Source of the DNA: Myroides sp. NP-2
GTDB lineage: Bacteria; Bacteroidota; Bacteroidia; Flavobacteriales; Flavobacteriaceae
Length of the DNA stretch: 64,000 bases
NCBI RefSeq assembly: GCF_014145665.1
Contig: NZ_JACHTD010000007.1
Span: 62,001 to 126,000, forward strand
Reading direction: 5' to 3'
The position numbers were made by a program, and so were the translations under genes. Positions within the stretch are counted from its first letter, which is position 1. Each line of letters begins with the position of its first letter. Positions 23,932-32,922 of this stretch are shown one piece after another. The notes beneath the pieces are model-generated. The model ran no database searches. It was given only the letters and a program-made list of their open reading frames with translations, and had not been told where the DNA came from.

Positions 23932-23966
23932 TAAAAGTCTTTGTATCAACTGCAAAGACTTTTTTA
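23932..23966 (+). terminator. Terminator of the EamA gene
   Basis: The stem AAAAGTCTTTG / CAAAGACTTTT has a 9-nt loop and a T run. Confidence 0.88.
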
Positions 23967-24062
23967 TTTTTCCGCCTAAAAAATTCACATTCACTAGAAG
24001 TAGTGATATTGTTTTTCTGCTGTTTTATCTACATTTGTTGTACAATAAAAACACATAGGACG

Positions 24063-26672
24063 ATGTACAAAAAATTATTACCTATTGCCTTGTTATTTTC
24101 TTCTGCAATCTACAGCCAGACAGTAAAAGATACCTTATGGGTAAACACATATGACGAAGTGACGACCAAAGCATTAGCTAGCTCGTTTAAAATTTCTAAA
24201 CCCGTAAAAAACAAAGAGGGATATAGAGAAATCGCGACGTATAACAAAGAGACAAATGCAATTGAAGTAAAGGGGATTGGAAGTTTTGATCATGCGAACA
24301 CCATCACGTACGACGGAAAAGTTTCGTATTACAACCCAGATGGATCGCTTAATTTCGATATGTTCTTTGAGGAAGGAAATGCCATCAATATTACCTCAAC
24401 GGATCCTTTCACACAAGAGGCATACAACTTGACCTATGAAAGTGGATATCCATATGATGGAAAAATGGTTCAATTGTACAAAAATGCTTATTTCTATATT
24501 GTGATGAGCGAAGGAAGCTATGAATCTTACATCTATGTCAATAAAAATAAGCCTGAGCAAAAATACACCCTTACTTTTGATGAGCTGAACAACATCTTGG
24601 ATGAGCAATATGTTGATGAAAAAGGCAACGTTATTTTCGCAGCAAATTATGAAGATGGATTGATTAAAAACGGAACATCTATTATTTTAGACTATGATAC
24701 GTTCCAACCAACTACAACGAGCACCTATGTTGATGGAGTGCAAACTGAAACTGTTAACTATTTTAAAACAGGACAAATAAAGCACAAAACTACAGCTACT
24801 GCCACACTAACAACTACTGTTTTTTATGATGAGCACGGCAAAGTGGTAGGCACCTACAAAGCGGATTTAGCAGAATATGGAACAGAATCCAACCAAGAGG
24901 GAATCTATGTATTCTACAACGAATATACCGATACACCGGACACGCCAATAAGTCAATCCGAATACAAAAAAGGAAGTTTAGTTAAGGAAACTATTTTTTA
25001 TACTACAACTGCTTTTGCTCCCAAATCGACAAAATATTACAAAGGCGACTATTACCTAGAAAAAATTGAGTATTTCAACGAGGATGGAAGTAAAAAAGGA
25101 GAATTAGTATACAATGAGGATGGATATACGCCTCAAAATGGTATTTTGTATGACGATGAGTCAATTACAACGTATAAAGATGGTGTTTTAGTTGCTAAGA
25201 CGTCCTACTATACAACAGGGGAGCTTTTTGAAGAAGCTACAGAGTATGCTTCTGTTTACTACGACAAAAAAGGAGCAATCCTTGGTAAATTACAATCTAA
25301 AAAAGGGGTATACGGGTATATCGAGCCTTTTCAAGGGGATTTTATTACCTTAAGCAATGATGAAATTGGATCGAAAATTAAATATGAGGCCGGTCGAGTT
25401 GTGTATACTGCAACCTATGAGCCTTATCCTTCTTACGATAGCAAACCCATCCTAAGAGAAGAGATTTTCACTCCTCTAAATGGAACATCGAAACGCATTT
25501 ACTATTCTAGACAAGGTCAAAAAAGTAGAGAAGAATTATTCACTAAGAATGACTACGACGAAACCATCTTAAAAGTAACCTACTTTGATACCAAGGGCAA
25601 AGTAACAGGTATTTTTGACAACGTTGAAAAAGAGGGGACTCACTATACGTTTTTTGACAACGATGTCGTTGAATCAATGAGTACCTATAGCAAAGGACAA
25701 TTGATCTACAAAAAAGAATACGCCAATAAAAATGGATCGTACAGTACTGAAATAGAACCATTTTTACTTTCAGAAATCAACTACAACAAGGAAGGGGTTT
25801 TCTATGATATGGAAGGCAATCAAACAGCAAAAGCTTCGTACAAAGCAGGAAAGCCTTATACTGGAACAGTGAGTACTTATGATGGGTATTCTACTACAAT
25901 CACAAGCTATGAAAATGGATTAAAAGAGGGGCTCGAAACCTTCAAAAGTGATTATGCAGATTATATTGCTACCAAAATATACTACAAAGCAGATCAAATT
26001 ACCAGAGAAGAAAACTATGTGGACAGCTACTTGCAATCGTCTAGAGCATATAAAGATGGGGAGTTACATGGGCCTGCTAAGTTTTACGATGAAGAAGGTG
26101 AGTTACTTGCCACTTTAGAATACAAAAATGGGTATGCACATAACGGAACCTCTATTTCATATGGATATGAAAGCAATGTCTACACCACGTATACCAATGG
26201 ATTAATCACGTATGAAAAAACGGTAAGCGCTTACACAGGTTTATTGTTAGCTGAGGAGACAATCTTAGAAGATGGCAGTATGCAGAAAAGTGTATACGAC
26301 GACAATGAAGCTTTAGTATACCAATATGGGCTAAAAGATTACGCATTACACGGAACTTGTACATATTACGAAAACGGGAAAGTGAAATACAAAAGCACTT
26401 TTGAGGATGGACGTTTTGTAGAAGGTACTGTAGCATTAAAAGCCTGGGGAGATACCTATAGCTATGCTGATTACGATGAAAGCAGTTACCTTGTGTGTAC
26501 CTTACAAAAAAATAGCATGACAATTCAACGCATTGACCTGGAAACCAAAAAAGTTGTTTTTGAATTAGTGAGTAAGCTGAAAAAAGGAAAGATGGAAAAC
26601 AATCCTGTTTTCCAAAATAGAATTGACAGCACTAATTTATATCCGTATAACGATTATCATTCACTATATTAA
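24063..26672 (+). CDS. Secreted YwqK/MORN-like repeat protein
   Basis: 869 residues from the ATG at 24063, chosen because it gives a clean signal peptide (MYKKLLPIALLFSSAIYSQ). The frame extends 20 codons further upstream without a better start. The body is a chain of about 20-30-residue repeats of the form Y-x-x-G-x-L/I-x-x-x-x-x-Y, as in the YwqK (toxin-antitoxin MORN-like) family, for example ENGLKEGLETF and KDGELHGPAKFYDEEGELLA. No enzyme domain or T9SS tail is seen. Expected in the periplasm or on the cell surface, where such repeats act as binding surfaces. Function unknown. Confidence 0.8.
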   Translation: MYKKLLPIALLFSSAIYSQTVKDTLWVNTYDEVTTKALASSFKISKPVKNKEGYREIATYNKETNAIEVKGIGSFDHANTITYDGKVSYYNPDGSLNFDMFFEEGNAINITSTDPFTQEAYNLTYESGYPYDGKMVQLYKNAYFYIVMSEGSYESYIYVNKNKPEQKYTLTFDELNNILDEQYVDEKGNVIFAANYEDGLIKNGTSIILDYDTFQPTTTSTYVDGVQTETVNYFKTGQIKHKTTATATLTTTVFYDEHGKVVGTYKADLAEYGTESNQEGIYVFYNEYTDTPDTPISQSEYKKGSLVKETIFYTTTAFAPKSTKYYKGDYYLEKIEYFNEDGSKKGELVYNEDGYTPQNGILYDDESITTYKDGVLVAKTSYYTTGELFEEATEYASVYYDKKGAILGKLQSKKGVYGYIEPFQGDFITLSNDEIGSKIKYEAGRVVYTATYEPYPSYDSKPILREEIFTPLNGTSKRIYYSRQGQKSREELFTKNDYDETILKVTYFDTKGKVTGIFDNVEKEGTHYTFFDNDVVESMSTYSKGQLIYKKEYANKNGSYSTEIEPFLLSEINYNKEGVFYDMEGNQTAKASYKAGKPYTGTVSTYDGYSTTITSYENGLKEGLETFKSDYADYIATKIYYKADQITREENYVDSYLQSSRAYKDGELHGPAKFYDEEGELLATLEYKNGYAHNGTSISYGYESNVYTTYTNGLITYEKTVSAYTGLLLAEETILEDGSMQKSVYDDNEALVYQYGLKDYALHGTCTYYENGKVKYKSTFEDGRFVEGTVALKAWGDTYSYADYDESSYLVCTLQKNSMTIQRIDLETKKVVFELVSKLKKGKMENNPVFQNRIDSTNLYPYNDYHSLY

Positions 26673-26706
26673 AAAAAGGGAGACATTTACGTCTCCCTTT
26701 TTTTTT
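26672..26706. terminator. Bidirectional terminator between convergent genes
   Basis: The stem AAAGGGAGAC / GTCTCCCTTT has an ATTTAC loop with A and T runs on both sides. It serves the YwqK gene and the convergent acyltransferase. Confidence 0.9.
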
Positions 26707-26714
26707 CCTATAAC

Positions 26715-27545
26715 CTAATAGTTTTTGGATGAATTATAATAATCATAGGTTCTCTTTTCGTTCAATTCTTTCTGTTCTTCGACAAATTCTTGTGGCAGAA
26801 CTTTAAGGAAAGAAGGATGTTGTTCAATAGCCATTTCGATTTGTTCAACGATTTGATCGATACTGCTATTTTCATAGTCAATTTGCAGAGGCTCTTTAAT
26901 GACCATAGACTGCAAGATTCCCTTCTTTTTTAGGTGTAAGCCCTTTTTGTCAAAAGAGCGTCGGAAGCCATCAATTACGATGGGAACTACAATAGGTTTG
27001 TAGTTTTTGATAATATGAGCGGTACCTTTTCGAATGGGTTTAAACGATTTAGTCGTTCCCTGCGGAAAGGTAATTACCCAACCATCATCTAGTGCAATTT
27101 TTATATTTTCGACTTGACCTTGGTCTACTTCTCTTTTTTCATCAATATCCACTCCTTTACTTCTCCACGTTCGATCGACTTTCACTGCACCTACATAAGC
27201 CATAATACGCGGTAAAATGCCCGCCTTCATTGTTTCTGCCGCAGCGACATAGTACAAATTGAGCTTGGGTTTCCAGATATACATAATATTCTTAATCGAA
27301 TTATCTCGCCCTTTTAAACTGGCATTAAACACGTGGTACATGGCCACTACGTCAGCAAAATACGTTTGGTGATTCGAAATAAACAATACATTTTTATCGG
27401 GTAAACGACGTAAAATCTCCGATCCTTCGATTTGTAAATCGTTAAACCCTCTATATCGCTGATGCGTTAAGAAACCAAAGGTTCGAATGATCCATTTTTT
27501 TAGCCACAATATATGTCCAAATGGATTTCTCTTAAATAATCCCAT
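26715..27545 (-). CDS. 1-acyl-sn-glycerol-3-phosphate acyltransferase (PlsC-like)
   Basis: 276 residues. Motif I reads NHQTYFAD (His59, Asp65), five residues between His and Asp instead of the usual four. Motif III reads FPQGTTK in place of FPEGTRS, and a PIVVPIVI motif IV follows. These are recognisable acyltransferase motifs with group-specific changes that I believe are shared by other Flavobacteriaceae. It would acylate lysophosphatidic acid at the inner membrane. Monocistronic. Confidence 0.85.
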   Translation of the reverse strand: MGLFKRNPFGHILWLKKWIIRTFGFLTHQRYRGFNDLQIEGSEILRRLPDKNVLFISNHQTYFADVVAMYHVFNASLKGRDNSIKNIMYIWKPKLNLYYVAAAETMKAGILPRIMAYVGAVKVDRTWRSKGVDIDEKREVDQGQVENIKIALDDGWVITFPQGTTKSFKPIRKGTAHIIKNYKPIVVPIVIDGFRRSFDKKGLHLKKKGILQSMVIKEPLQIDYENSSIDQIVEQIEMAIEQHPSFLKVLPQEFVEEQKELNEKRTYDYYNSSKNY

Positions 27546-27623
27546 ACTCCTACATCCTGATTAATAACTTACAAATTTAATGCTTTTACTGCTTGCAATA
27601 GGTTAAAATTTGCTAACAACGCC

Positions 27624-28274
27624 TTATTTATATGTTTTAAATGCGTTTTTCAGTGTTTCCTTGAGTTCACTCAGCATCATCGCTGTTGCTCCCCAGATAG
27701 TATAGTTATTGTAAATAAAGGCAGGTACATGCGTCCAAGAGGCATAACTGGTTTTCATCTCTACTTCTTTAACAATGTGTTCGTGTAGTAAAACGTGTAA
27801 TGGCAATTCGATAATACTAGCTACCTCAAAAGCATCGGGCACAAACAACAGTTCTTTTTGTGCGATGCCCAAATACGGTTGTACATAAAAATTACTTGGT
27901 GGAATGTAAATTTTGGTAAACGGCTGAATAATTTGAATGTCTTGTTCGACGATTCCCACTTCTTCATGTGTTTCTCTCAGGGCTGTATGCTGTAGATTCT
28001 GATCGTTGAGTTCGTATTTTCCTCCGGGAAACCCCACCTGTCCGGAGTGAATCCCTTTATAGGTTGCCCGTTCAATTAAGAGCACGTAGGTTTCTTGTTC
28101 TTTGGGATACAGCAACATCATTACAGCCGACTCCTTTGGATTTCGCTCGCTAAAATCTTCCGCATACAAATAAGGGATCCTTTCTTGGGGGATCATCTTG
28201 CGATGTGCATCAATCCCAACGGGTTTTGCACCTTTAATTTGCTCAATCTTATGCAAAAAAGAATCAAAAGTCAT
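27624..28274 (-). CDS. Nudix hydrolase, CoA pyrophosphatase-like
   Basis: 216 residues. The Nudix box is RETHEEVG (about 100-107), and the preceding SGQVGFPGGKYE is typical of the CoA pyrophosphatase (UPF0035/NudL) group. Magnesium-binding glutamates are present. It would cleave CoA or its derivatives to 3',5'-ADP and phosphopantetheine. Divergent from the DUF4268 gene, with a 51-bp gap. Confidence 0.9.
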   Translation of the reverse strand: MTFDSFLHKIEQIKGAKPVGIDAHRKMIPQERIPYLYAEDFSERNPKESAVMMLLYPKEQETYVLLIERATYKGIHSGQVGFPGGKYELNDQNLQHTALRETHEEVGIVEQDIQIIQPFTKIYIPPSNFYVQPYLGIAQKELLFVPDAFEVASIIELPLHVLLHEHIVKEVEMKTSYASWTHVPAFIYNNYTIWGATAMMLSELKETLKNAFKTYK

Positions 28275-28325
28275 AGCTTTGCTTTATCAAATTAACATGT
28301 ACCTAAAAATACGACTTTATCAACA

Positions 28326-28769
28326 ATGTATAGTAAAGAAGATGCTAAAAGAATTAAAAAAGAATTCTGGATTCAGTTTGCAGAAACCTATCCTCGAAAG
28401 TGGTTGTTACACAACACCAAAATCAAGGATGTAACCTTTAAGTTCTACGCCGATAACAAAAAAGCAGAAGTTCTTTTAGATATAGAACCTCGAGATGAAG
28501 AGAAGAGAACCATCTATTACGAAAAAGTAGAATCCCTCAAAGGCATTTTGTTGGAAGATCATGTACCTGATGCGATTTTTGAGCGCAATTACTACCTGGA
28601 AAACGGAAAATTAATCAGCCGTATATGGGTTTCTATGGAGGGCGTATCTATTAATAACCCTAAAACGTGGGACGCAATTTTCGATTTTTTTAATGAAAAA
28701 ATGACGGCATTTGAAATTTTCTTCTACGAATACGAAGATTATATCCGAGATTTAGAAATAAATACTTAA
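28326..28769 (+). CDS. DUF4268 family protein
   Basis: 147 residues. It carries the family pattern: YSKEDAKRIKKEFWIQFAET, PRKWLLHNTKIKD, VTFKFYADNKKAEVLLDIEP and a C-terminal helix with FNEKMTAFEIFFYEYEDYI. DUF4268 resembles restriction-endonuclease-like folds seen at the C-terminus of some larger proteins, but this stand-alone version is widespread in Flavobacteriaceae and has no known activity. Confidence 0.85.
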   Translation: MYSKEDAKRIKKEFWIQFAETYPRKWLLHNTKIKDVTFKFYADNKKAEVLLDIEPRDEEKRTIYYEKVESLKGILLEDHVPDAIFERNYYLENGKLISRIWVSMEGVSINNPKTWDAIFDFFNEKMTAFEIFFYEYEDYIRDLEINT

Positions 28770-28811
28770 CTTTTCCGTTGTAATCAACTAATCTCCTTTG
28801 ATAAAAAATCA

Positions 28812-30677
28812 ATGCTAAAAAAGGTCCCTTTTCTATTTTTCATTTGTTTTGCTGTGCAACTGACATGCGCACAAACGAAGCCTATAATGAAAATGGATAC
28901 GGTGCCGCAATTTGACAGCGTACAGTACAAGAAATTGCCTTTTCAGGAGCAAAAAGATACGACGGAGATTTTTTCCAACCTCAAGGAGAAAAACAAGCAC
29001 AGTAAACTAGGTCGGTTATTCAACAAGCTGGTGTATAAAAACAACAAGCGTTTGGTAGCTCATGCTCCGGAAGTACAAGTAAACCGTCAGTTGGATCAAG
29101 GCGAAGGAAAGATTATCCGAAACATCAAGATTACCACGCTTGATCCCTTTGGATATTCGGAGAAAGACACCCTAAAAAAGCCTGAGAAAGCGTTGGAAGT
29201 ATGGGGAAACCGCGCCCATTTAAAAACGAAAAAATTTACAATTCGCAATTTTTTACTTTTTAAAGAAGGCGATGTTTTCGACTCGTTAAAAGTCAAAGAA
29301 TCCGAGCGTTTAATCCGTACGCAACGCTATGTGCGTCGGGTTTTGATTACAGCACTTCCTACCTCCTCTCCTGATTCTGTAGATATAGCAATCCGCGAAC
29401 TAGATTCATGGACCATTTATCCTAGTGGTTCGATTTCTACTTCATCTATGCGCATAAAACTAACAGATCGAAATTTTGGTGGATTCGGACATGATGTAAC
29501 CGTTCAATATATTAGGAGATTCAGCGAAAACAGAGAAGGTGCTTATTTTAGCTATGCAGTGAATAACATCCAAAATACGTTTATTCGCTCCAATGTATTA
29601 TTCAATCAAGACGCTTGGGGAAACTATGTCAAAGGAGTTTCACTCAACAGACCCTTTTACTCTCCCTATGCTAAATGGGCAGGGGGGGTTAGCGCACAGC
29701 AGCGCTTTAGGCGAGATTCCCTCCCTGATCAAAACATGAAATACAGCTTAGAATCGATTAAGTACAATACCTATGACTATTGGGCGGGGTATTCTATTCC
29801 GCTATATACCAAAAATCCTACCATTACCAACTTGCGCACGTCGCTTCGATTTGTAAAGGAAAACTACCATAAAACACCAGGACCTGAATACGATCTCTAT
29901 AATTATTACCGCGATCAACGCCTATATTTAGCTTCCATCAGCTTGAGTTCTACCAACTATATTCAAGATCGATTTATCTTTAATTACGACATTATTGAAG
30001 ACGTTCAAGTAGGTAAAATCTTAGCTTTTACGGGGGGAATGCGCGACCGATACAACAAGCGAAGGGCCTATTTTGGCGCTAGATTTTCAATGGGTGGCTA
30101 TACCAAATTAGGGTATTTTGCCGGAAATATAGAATGGGGTGGTCATTTTGACGGTGGTAAAACCGAACAAGCAGCTTTTCGATTGGAAGGTACATATTTT
30201 ACACGACTCTTCGTATGGGGTAATTGGCGATTCCGACATTTCTTCGTCCCCCAAATGGTACTCGGCTCCCATCGCTATGATCACATTGGTGATGAACTGA
30301 AGATAGAAGGTATTATTCAGGGAATACGCGCACAAAAAGTTACGGGTACCAAACGACTTTCCTTAGCCTATCAATGGCAGTCCTATGCTCCATACGAGTG
30401 GAAGGGGTTCCGTTTTAATCCGTATTTCAGTTTTGAAGGCGCCTTTATTGGAGACAGTAAAAATCGACTGCTCGATCCTAAGCTCTACTCTCGATTTAGC
30501 TTAGGTCTCGTCGCAAATAACGATTATCTCGTTTTTAGTAAAGTGACTATTTCCTTGGTGTACTATCCGACCATGCCTGATTCGGGGGGAAGTGTATTCC
30601 GTGCAAACTCTGTGCAATACAACATGGACTTACCTAATTTTAACTACGATAGACCACAGACTGTTTCTTATTATTAA
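28812..30677 (+). CDS. Outer-membrane beta-barrel protein with POTRA-like N-terminus
   Basis: 621 residues with signal peptide (MLKKVPFLFFICFAVQLTCAQ). Residues 90-190 hold POTRA-like units (IRNIKITTLDPFG, FTIRNFLLFKEGDVFDSLKV, then RLIRTQRYVRRVLI), and the rest is a run of amphipathic strands rich in aromatic residues, including RLFVWGNWRFRHFF. The layout suggests the Omp85/BamA superfamily, though the strand count is not resolved. It would sit in the outer membrane. It follows DUF4268 by 42 nt and may be co-transcribed. Confidence 0.75.
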   Translation: MLKKVPFLFFICFAVQLTCAQTKPIMKMDTVPQFDSVQYKKLPFQEQKDTTEIFSNLKEKNKHSKLGRLFNKLVYKNNKRLVAHAPEVQVNRQLDQGEGKIIRNIKITTLDPFGYSEKDTLKKPEKALEVWGNRAHLKTKKFTIRNFLLFKEGDVFDSLKVKESERLIRTQRYVRRVLITALPTSSPDSVDIAIRELDSWTIYPSGSISTSSMRIKLTDRNFGGFGHDVTVQYIRRFSENREGAYFSYAVNNIQNTFIRSNVLFNQDAWGNYVKGVSLNRPFYSPYAKWAGGVSAQQRFRRDSLPDQNMKYSLESIKYNTYDYWAGYSIPLYTKNPTITNLRTSLRFVKENYHKTPGPEYDLYNYYRDQRLYLASISLSSTNYIQDRFIFNYDIIEDVQVGKILAFTGGMRDRYNKRRAYFGARFSMGGYTKLGYFAGNIEWGGHFDGGKTEQAAFRLEGTYFTRLFVWGNWRFRHFFVPQMVLGSHRYDHIGDELKIEGIIQGIRAQKVTGTKRLSLAYQWQSYAPYEWKGFRFNPYFSFEGAFIGDSKNRLLDPKLYSRFSLGLVANNDYLVFSKVTISLVYYPTMPDSGGSVFRANSVQYNMDLPNFNYDRPQTVSYY

Positions 30678-30701
30678 AGTAGGCGAACAATACATATAAA
30701 T

Positions 30702-30733
30702 AAGAAGGGTTTGCAGTTGCAAACCCTTCTTGT
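30702..30733 (+). terminator. Terminator after the outer-membrane barrel gene
   Basis: The stem AAGAAGGGTTTGC / GCAAACCCTTCTT has an AGTT loop. It is T-rich after and could also serve the convergent GlmU-like gene. Confidence 0.88.
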
Positions 30734-30768
30734 TTAGGTCAAATAAAAATGCTTTTATAGCGAGAAAT

Positions 30769-31959
30769 CTATCGACTCAGTTTCGCTTGAAAGCGCTCCA
30801 AGCGATTTTCTTCTGCCAGGTGACGGATAATATTTTCTTCTTCTTGTGTCCATTCAACGTGGCGGCGACTCATTACAATCTTCATGGTTTCAATTGCTTT
30901 AGAAACGTCATACACATCATCTAAATCTTTACCACCCCATGTAAAGCTTGGTAAAAACGTTTTAGGGAATCCACCTCCAAAAATACTACATGCCACTCCT
31001 ACGACTGTTCCGGTATTAAACATGGTATTGATTCCACTCTTACTGTGATCCCCCATCATTAAGCCACAAAACTGCAATCCTGTATTTTCTTGTGCATTTG
31101 TTTCGTAGTTCCACAGTTTCACTGTTGCGTAGTTATTTTTCAGGTTGGAGTTATTGGTATCAGCACCTAGGTTACACCATTCCCCTAAAACAGAGTTTCC
31201 TAAAAAACCATCATGTCCTTTGTTGGTATAGCCAAACAATACGGAGTTACTTACCTCTCCCCCTACTCTACACTCAGGTCCTACAGTAGTTGCACCATAT
31301 ATTTTAGCTCCCATTTTCACTTGAGCTCCTTCACAAAGAGCAAATGGTCCGCGAATAATTGCGCCTTCCATAATTTCGGTATTTTTACCAATGTAAATAG
31401 GGCCTGTAGTCGCATTCAGTGTAACGAAGTTTAGCACTGCTCCTTCTTCAATAAAGATTTGTTCACGTCCGAGTGCTTGTACTGTTGAGGGAATCGGTTC
31501 TGATTGGCGATCTTCTGTTAACAAGGCGTAATCCTGACGAATAGCTGCATCGTTAAACTGAAAAATATCCCATTTGTGTGCGATTTTTAGTAGGGCAGCC
31601 GTAAAATCAATCATCTCATACTCGTCAAAATCGATTTCTTCTTGTTCCTCTTCTGTAAAGAAAGCAACAATATCATCCTGATAAACAATCGCTTGATTAG
31701 GTTTCAACTCTTGAATACGCTCTACTAATTCTGCTGTTGGCAAGAACGCGCTATTAATCATAATGTTTTGCTCTGCTTCAACCATGGGAAACTTAGCTTC
31801 CAAGTATTCTTCCGTTACCGTTGTTGTGGTATACCCCAAATATTTTTCCCATTTTTCACGAATGGTCAAAATCCCAACGCGTATATCCGCTACTGGTCTT
31901 GTAAAGGTAAAAGGCAATAGGGAATTTCTTACTTCCCCGTCAAATAAAATATAATTCAT
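30769..31959 (-). CDS. GlmU-family sugar nucleotidyltransferase
   Basis: 396 residues. The N-terminus (NYILFDGEVRNSLLPFTFTR) lacks the canonical GxGxRM nucleotidyltransferase loop. The second half is a left-handed beta helix with hexapeptide repeats (GKNTEIMEGAIIRGPFALCE, GAKIYGATTVGPECRVGGEV). This is the Bacteroidota GlmU family that sits beside true GlmU; its reaction is unsettled. It has its own -33/-7 promoter. Confidence 0.85.
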   Translation of the reverse strand: MNYILFDGEVRNSLLPFTFTRPVADIRVGILTIREKWEKYLGYTTTTVTEEYLEAKFPMVEAEQNIMINSAFLPTAELVERIQELKPNQAIVYQDDIVAFFTEEEQEEIDFDEYEMIDFTAALLKIAHKWDIFQFNDAAIRQDYALLTEDRQSEPIPSTVQALGREQIFIEEGAVLNFVTLNATTGPIYIGKNTEIMEGAIIRGPFALCEGAQVKMGAKIYGATTVGPECRVGGEVSNSVLFGYTNKGHDGFLGNSVLGEWCNLGADTNNSNLKNNYATVKLWNYETNAQENTGLQFCGLMMGDHSKSGINTMFNTGTVVGVACSIFGGGFPKTFLPSFTWGGKDLDDVYDVSKAIETMKIVMSRRHVEWTQEEENIIRHLAEENRLERFQAKLSR

Positions 31960-31987
31960 AGCAATACATATCAGTTCATAGATTATC

Positions 31988-32020
31988 CAAAGTTAAGAGA
32001 ATCTCATCTAAAAATCACAA
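31988..32020 (-). promoter_or_regulatory. Promoter of the GlmU-family gene
   Basis: On the minus strand TTG, 22 nt, then TAACTTTG (31988-31995), 29 nt before the start codon. It fits the Bacteroidota consensus. Confidence 0.65.
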
Positions 32021-32036
32021 TATCCCTGACAGATAT

Positions 32037-32073
32037 ACAAAAAAAAACCTCCCAATTACTTGGAAGGTTTTTT
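32037..32073 (-). terminator. Terminator of the L31 gene
   Basis: The stem AACCTTCCAA / TTGGGAGGTT (one G-U pair) is followed by a T run on the minus strand. Confidence 0.88.
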
Positions 32074-32094
32074 GTTATTTGAAGTAAATTCAGA

Positions 32095-32346
32095 CTATTT
32101 GTTGAATTTAGCATATTTGCTTTTAAATTTATCGATACGTCCTGCAGTATCAATAAGTTTAGATTTACCTGTGTAGAAAGGGTGAGATGTACGAGAGATC
32201 TCCATTTTAAACACTGGGTATTCTACTCCATCAACTTCAATTGTTTCTTTTGTTTCAACTGTTGATTTTGTAATGAATACGTCTTCATTTGACATATCTT
32301 TAAATGCTACTAATCTGTAATTTTCTGGGTGAATACCTTTTTTCAT
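32095..32346 (-). CDS. rpmE2: 50S ribosomal protein L31 type B
   Basis: 83 residues from the ATG at 32346 (MKKGIHPENYRLVAFKDMSN), the family's normal start; 19 more codons are open upstream but add nothing conserved. The hallmark SRTSHPFYTGKSKLIDTAGR is present. It lacks the zinc-binding cysteines of type A L31, as expected for the type B form. Preceded by a leader of over 100 nt from a good promoter. Confidence 0.97.
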   Translation of the reverse strand: MKKGIHPENYRLVAFKDMSNEDVFITKSTVETKETIEVDGVEYPVFKMEISRTSHPFYTGKSKLIDTAGRIDKFKSKYAKFNK

Positions 32347-32457
32347 GATAAATCTGTTTTTAAAAATTGAGCTATTCTCTATTCCGAAGCTTTCTGTTCT
32401 CAAGAAAGGTGTAAACGTTGAATAACTTTTGGGTTATACTTATTTTATTTAAGCATG

Positions 32458-32487
32458 CAAATTTACAATTTTATTTGAATTTACAAA
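32458..32487 (-). promoter_or_regulatory. Promoter of the L31 gene
   Basis: On the minus strand TTTG, 18 nt, TAAATTTG. This is the best match to the Bacteroidota promoter in the window. The start codon is 112 nt downstream, leaving room for a regulated leader. Confidence 0.75.
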
Positions 32488-32509
32488 TATTATTTCTTGT
32501 TTTTTTTAG

Positions 32510-32605
32510 TGAGTGGTAAGTGGTAAGTGGTAAGTGTCACTATTCACCACTCACTATTCACCACTCACTATTCACCACTCACTATTCACCACTCACTATT
32601 CACCA
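32510..32605. repeat. Repeat island C: heptamers arranged as an inverted repeat
   Basis: GTGAGTG and GTAAGTG heptamers (32510-32536) are followed by their near-complement ACTATTC/ACCACTC in five double units (32537-32605), so the two halves can pair in a long hairpin. It reaches the stop codon of the HMA gene. The units match the GTGARTG heptamers at the start of islands A and B. Confidence 0.88.
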
Positions 32606-32821
32606 CTAAAGACTTTCCGCCTTAAATCCTTTTTTCTTGATGACATTCACCACTTCTTCAGCCGGGACATTCGTGTTTTTCACCGTTAGGATTTTATCAC
32701 TCACTGAAGTATCTACTGTCCATTGTCCTTCACCTAGAGCTTCGTTTAGGTCTGCAGTTACTTTTCCTACGCAGCTTGAGCAATTTAAATTCGTTTTGAA
32801 TTGATTTGTTGTATGGTCCAT
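32606..32821 (-). CDS. Heavy-metal-associated (HMA) domain protein, copper chaperone-like
   Basis: 71 residues, a single HMA domain with the metal-binding NCSSCVGKV motif and a C-terminal KKKGFKAESL. It is likely to carry Cu(I) to the neighbouring P-type ATPase. Third gene of the copper unit, 101 nt after the ATPase stop. Confidence 0.88.
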   Translation of the reverse strand: MDHTTNQFKTNLNCSSCVGKVTADLNEALGEGQWTVDTSVSDKILTVKNTNVPAEEVVNVIKKKGFKAESL

Positions 32822-32922
32822 GTTTATTATTTTTTATGGGTTATTACTATGGCAAAGTTCTTTGGTTTGCCGTTAAATTTGTTATAGTATTCTTACTCTC
32901 TTTTGTCAAATTTCTCGTTGGA

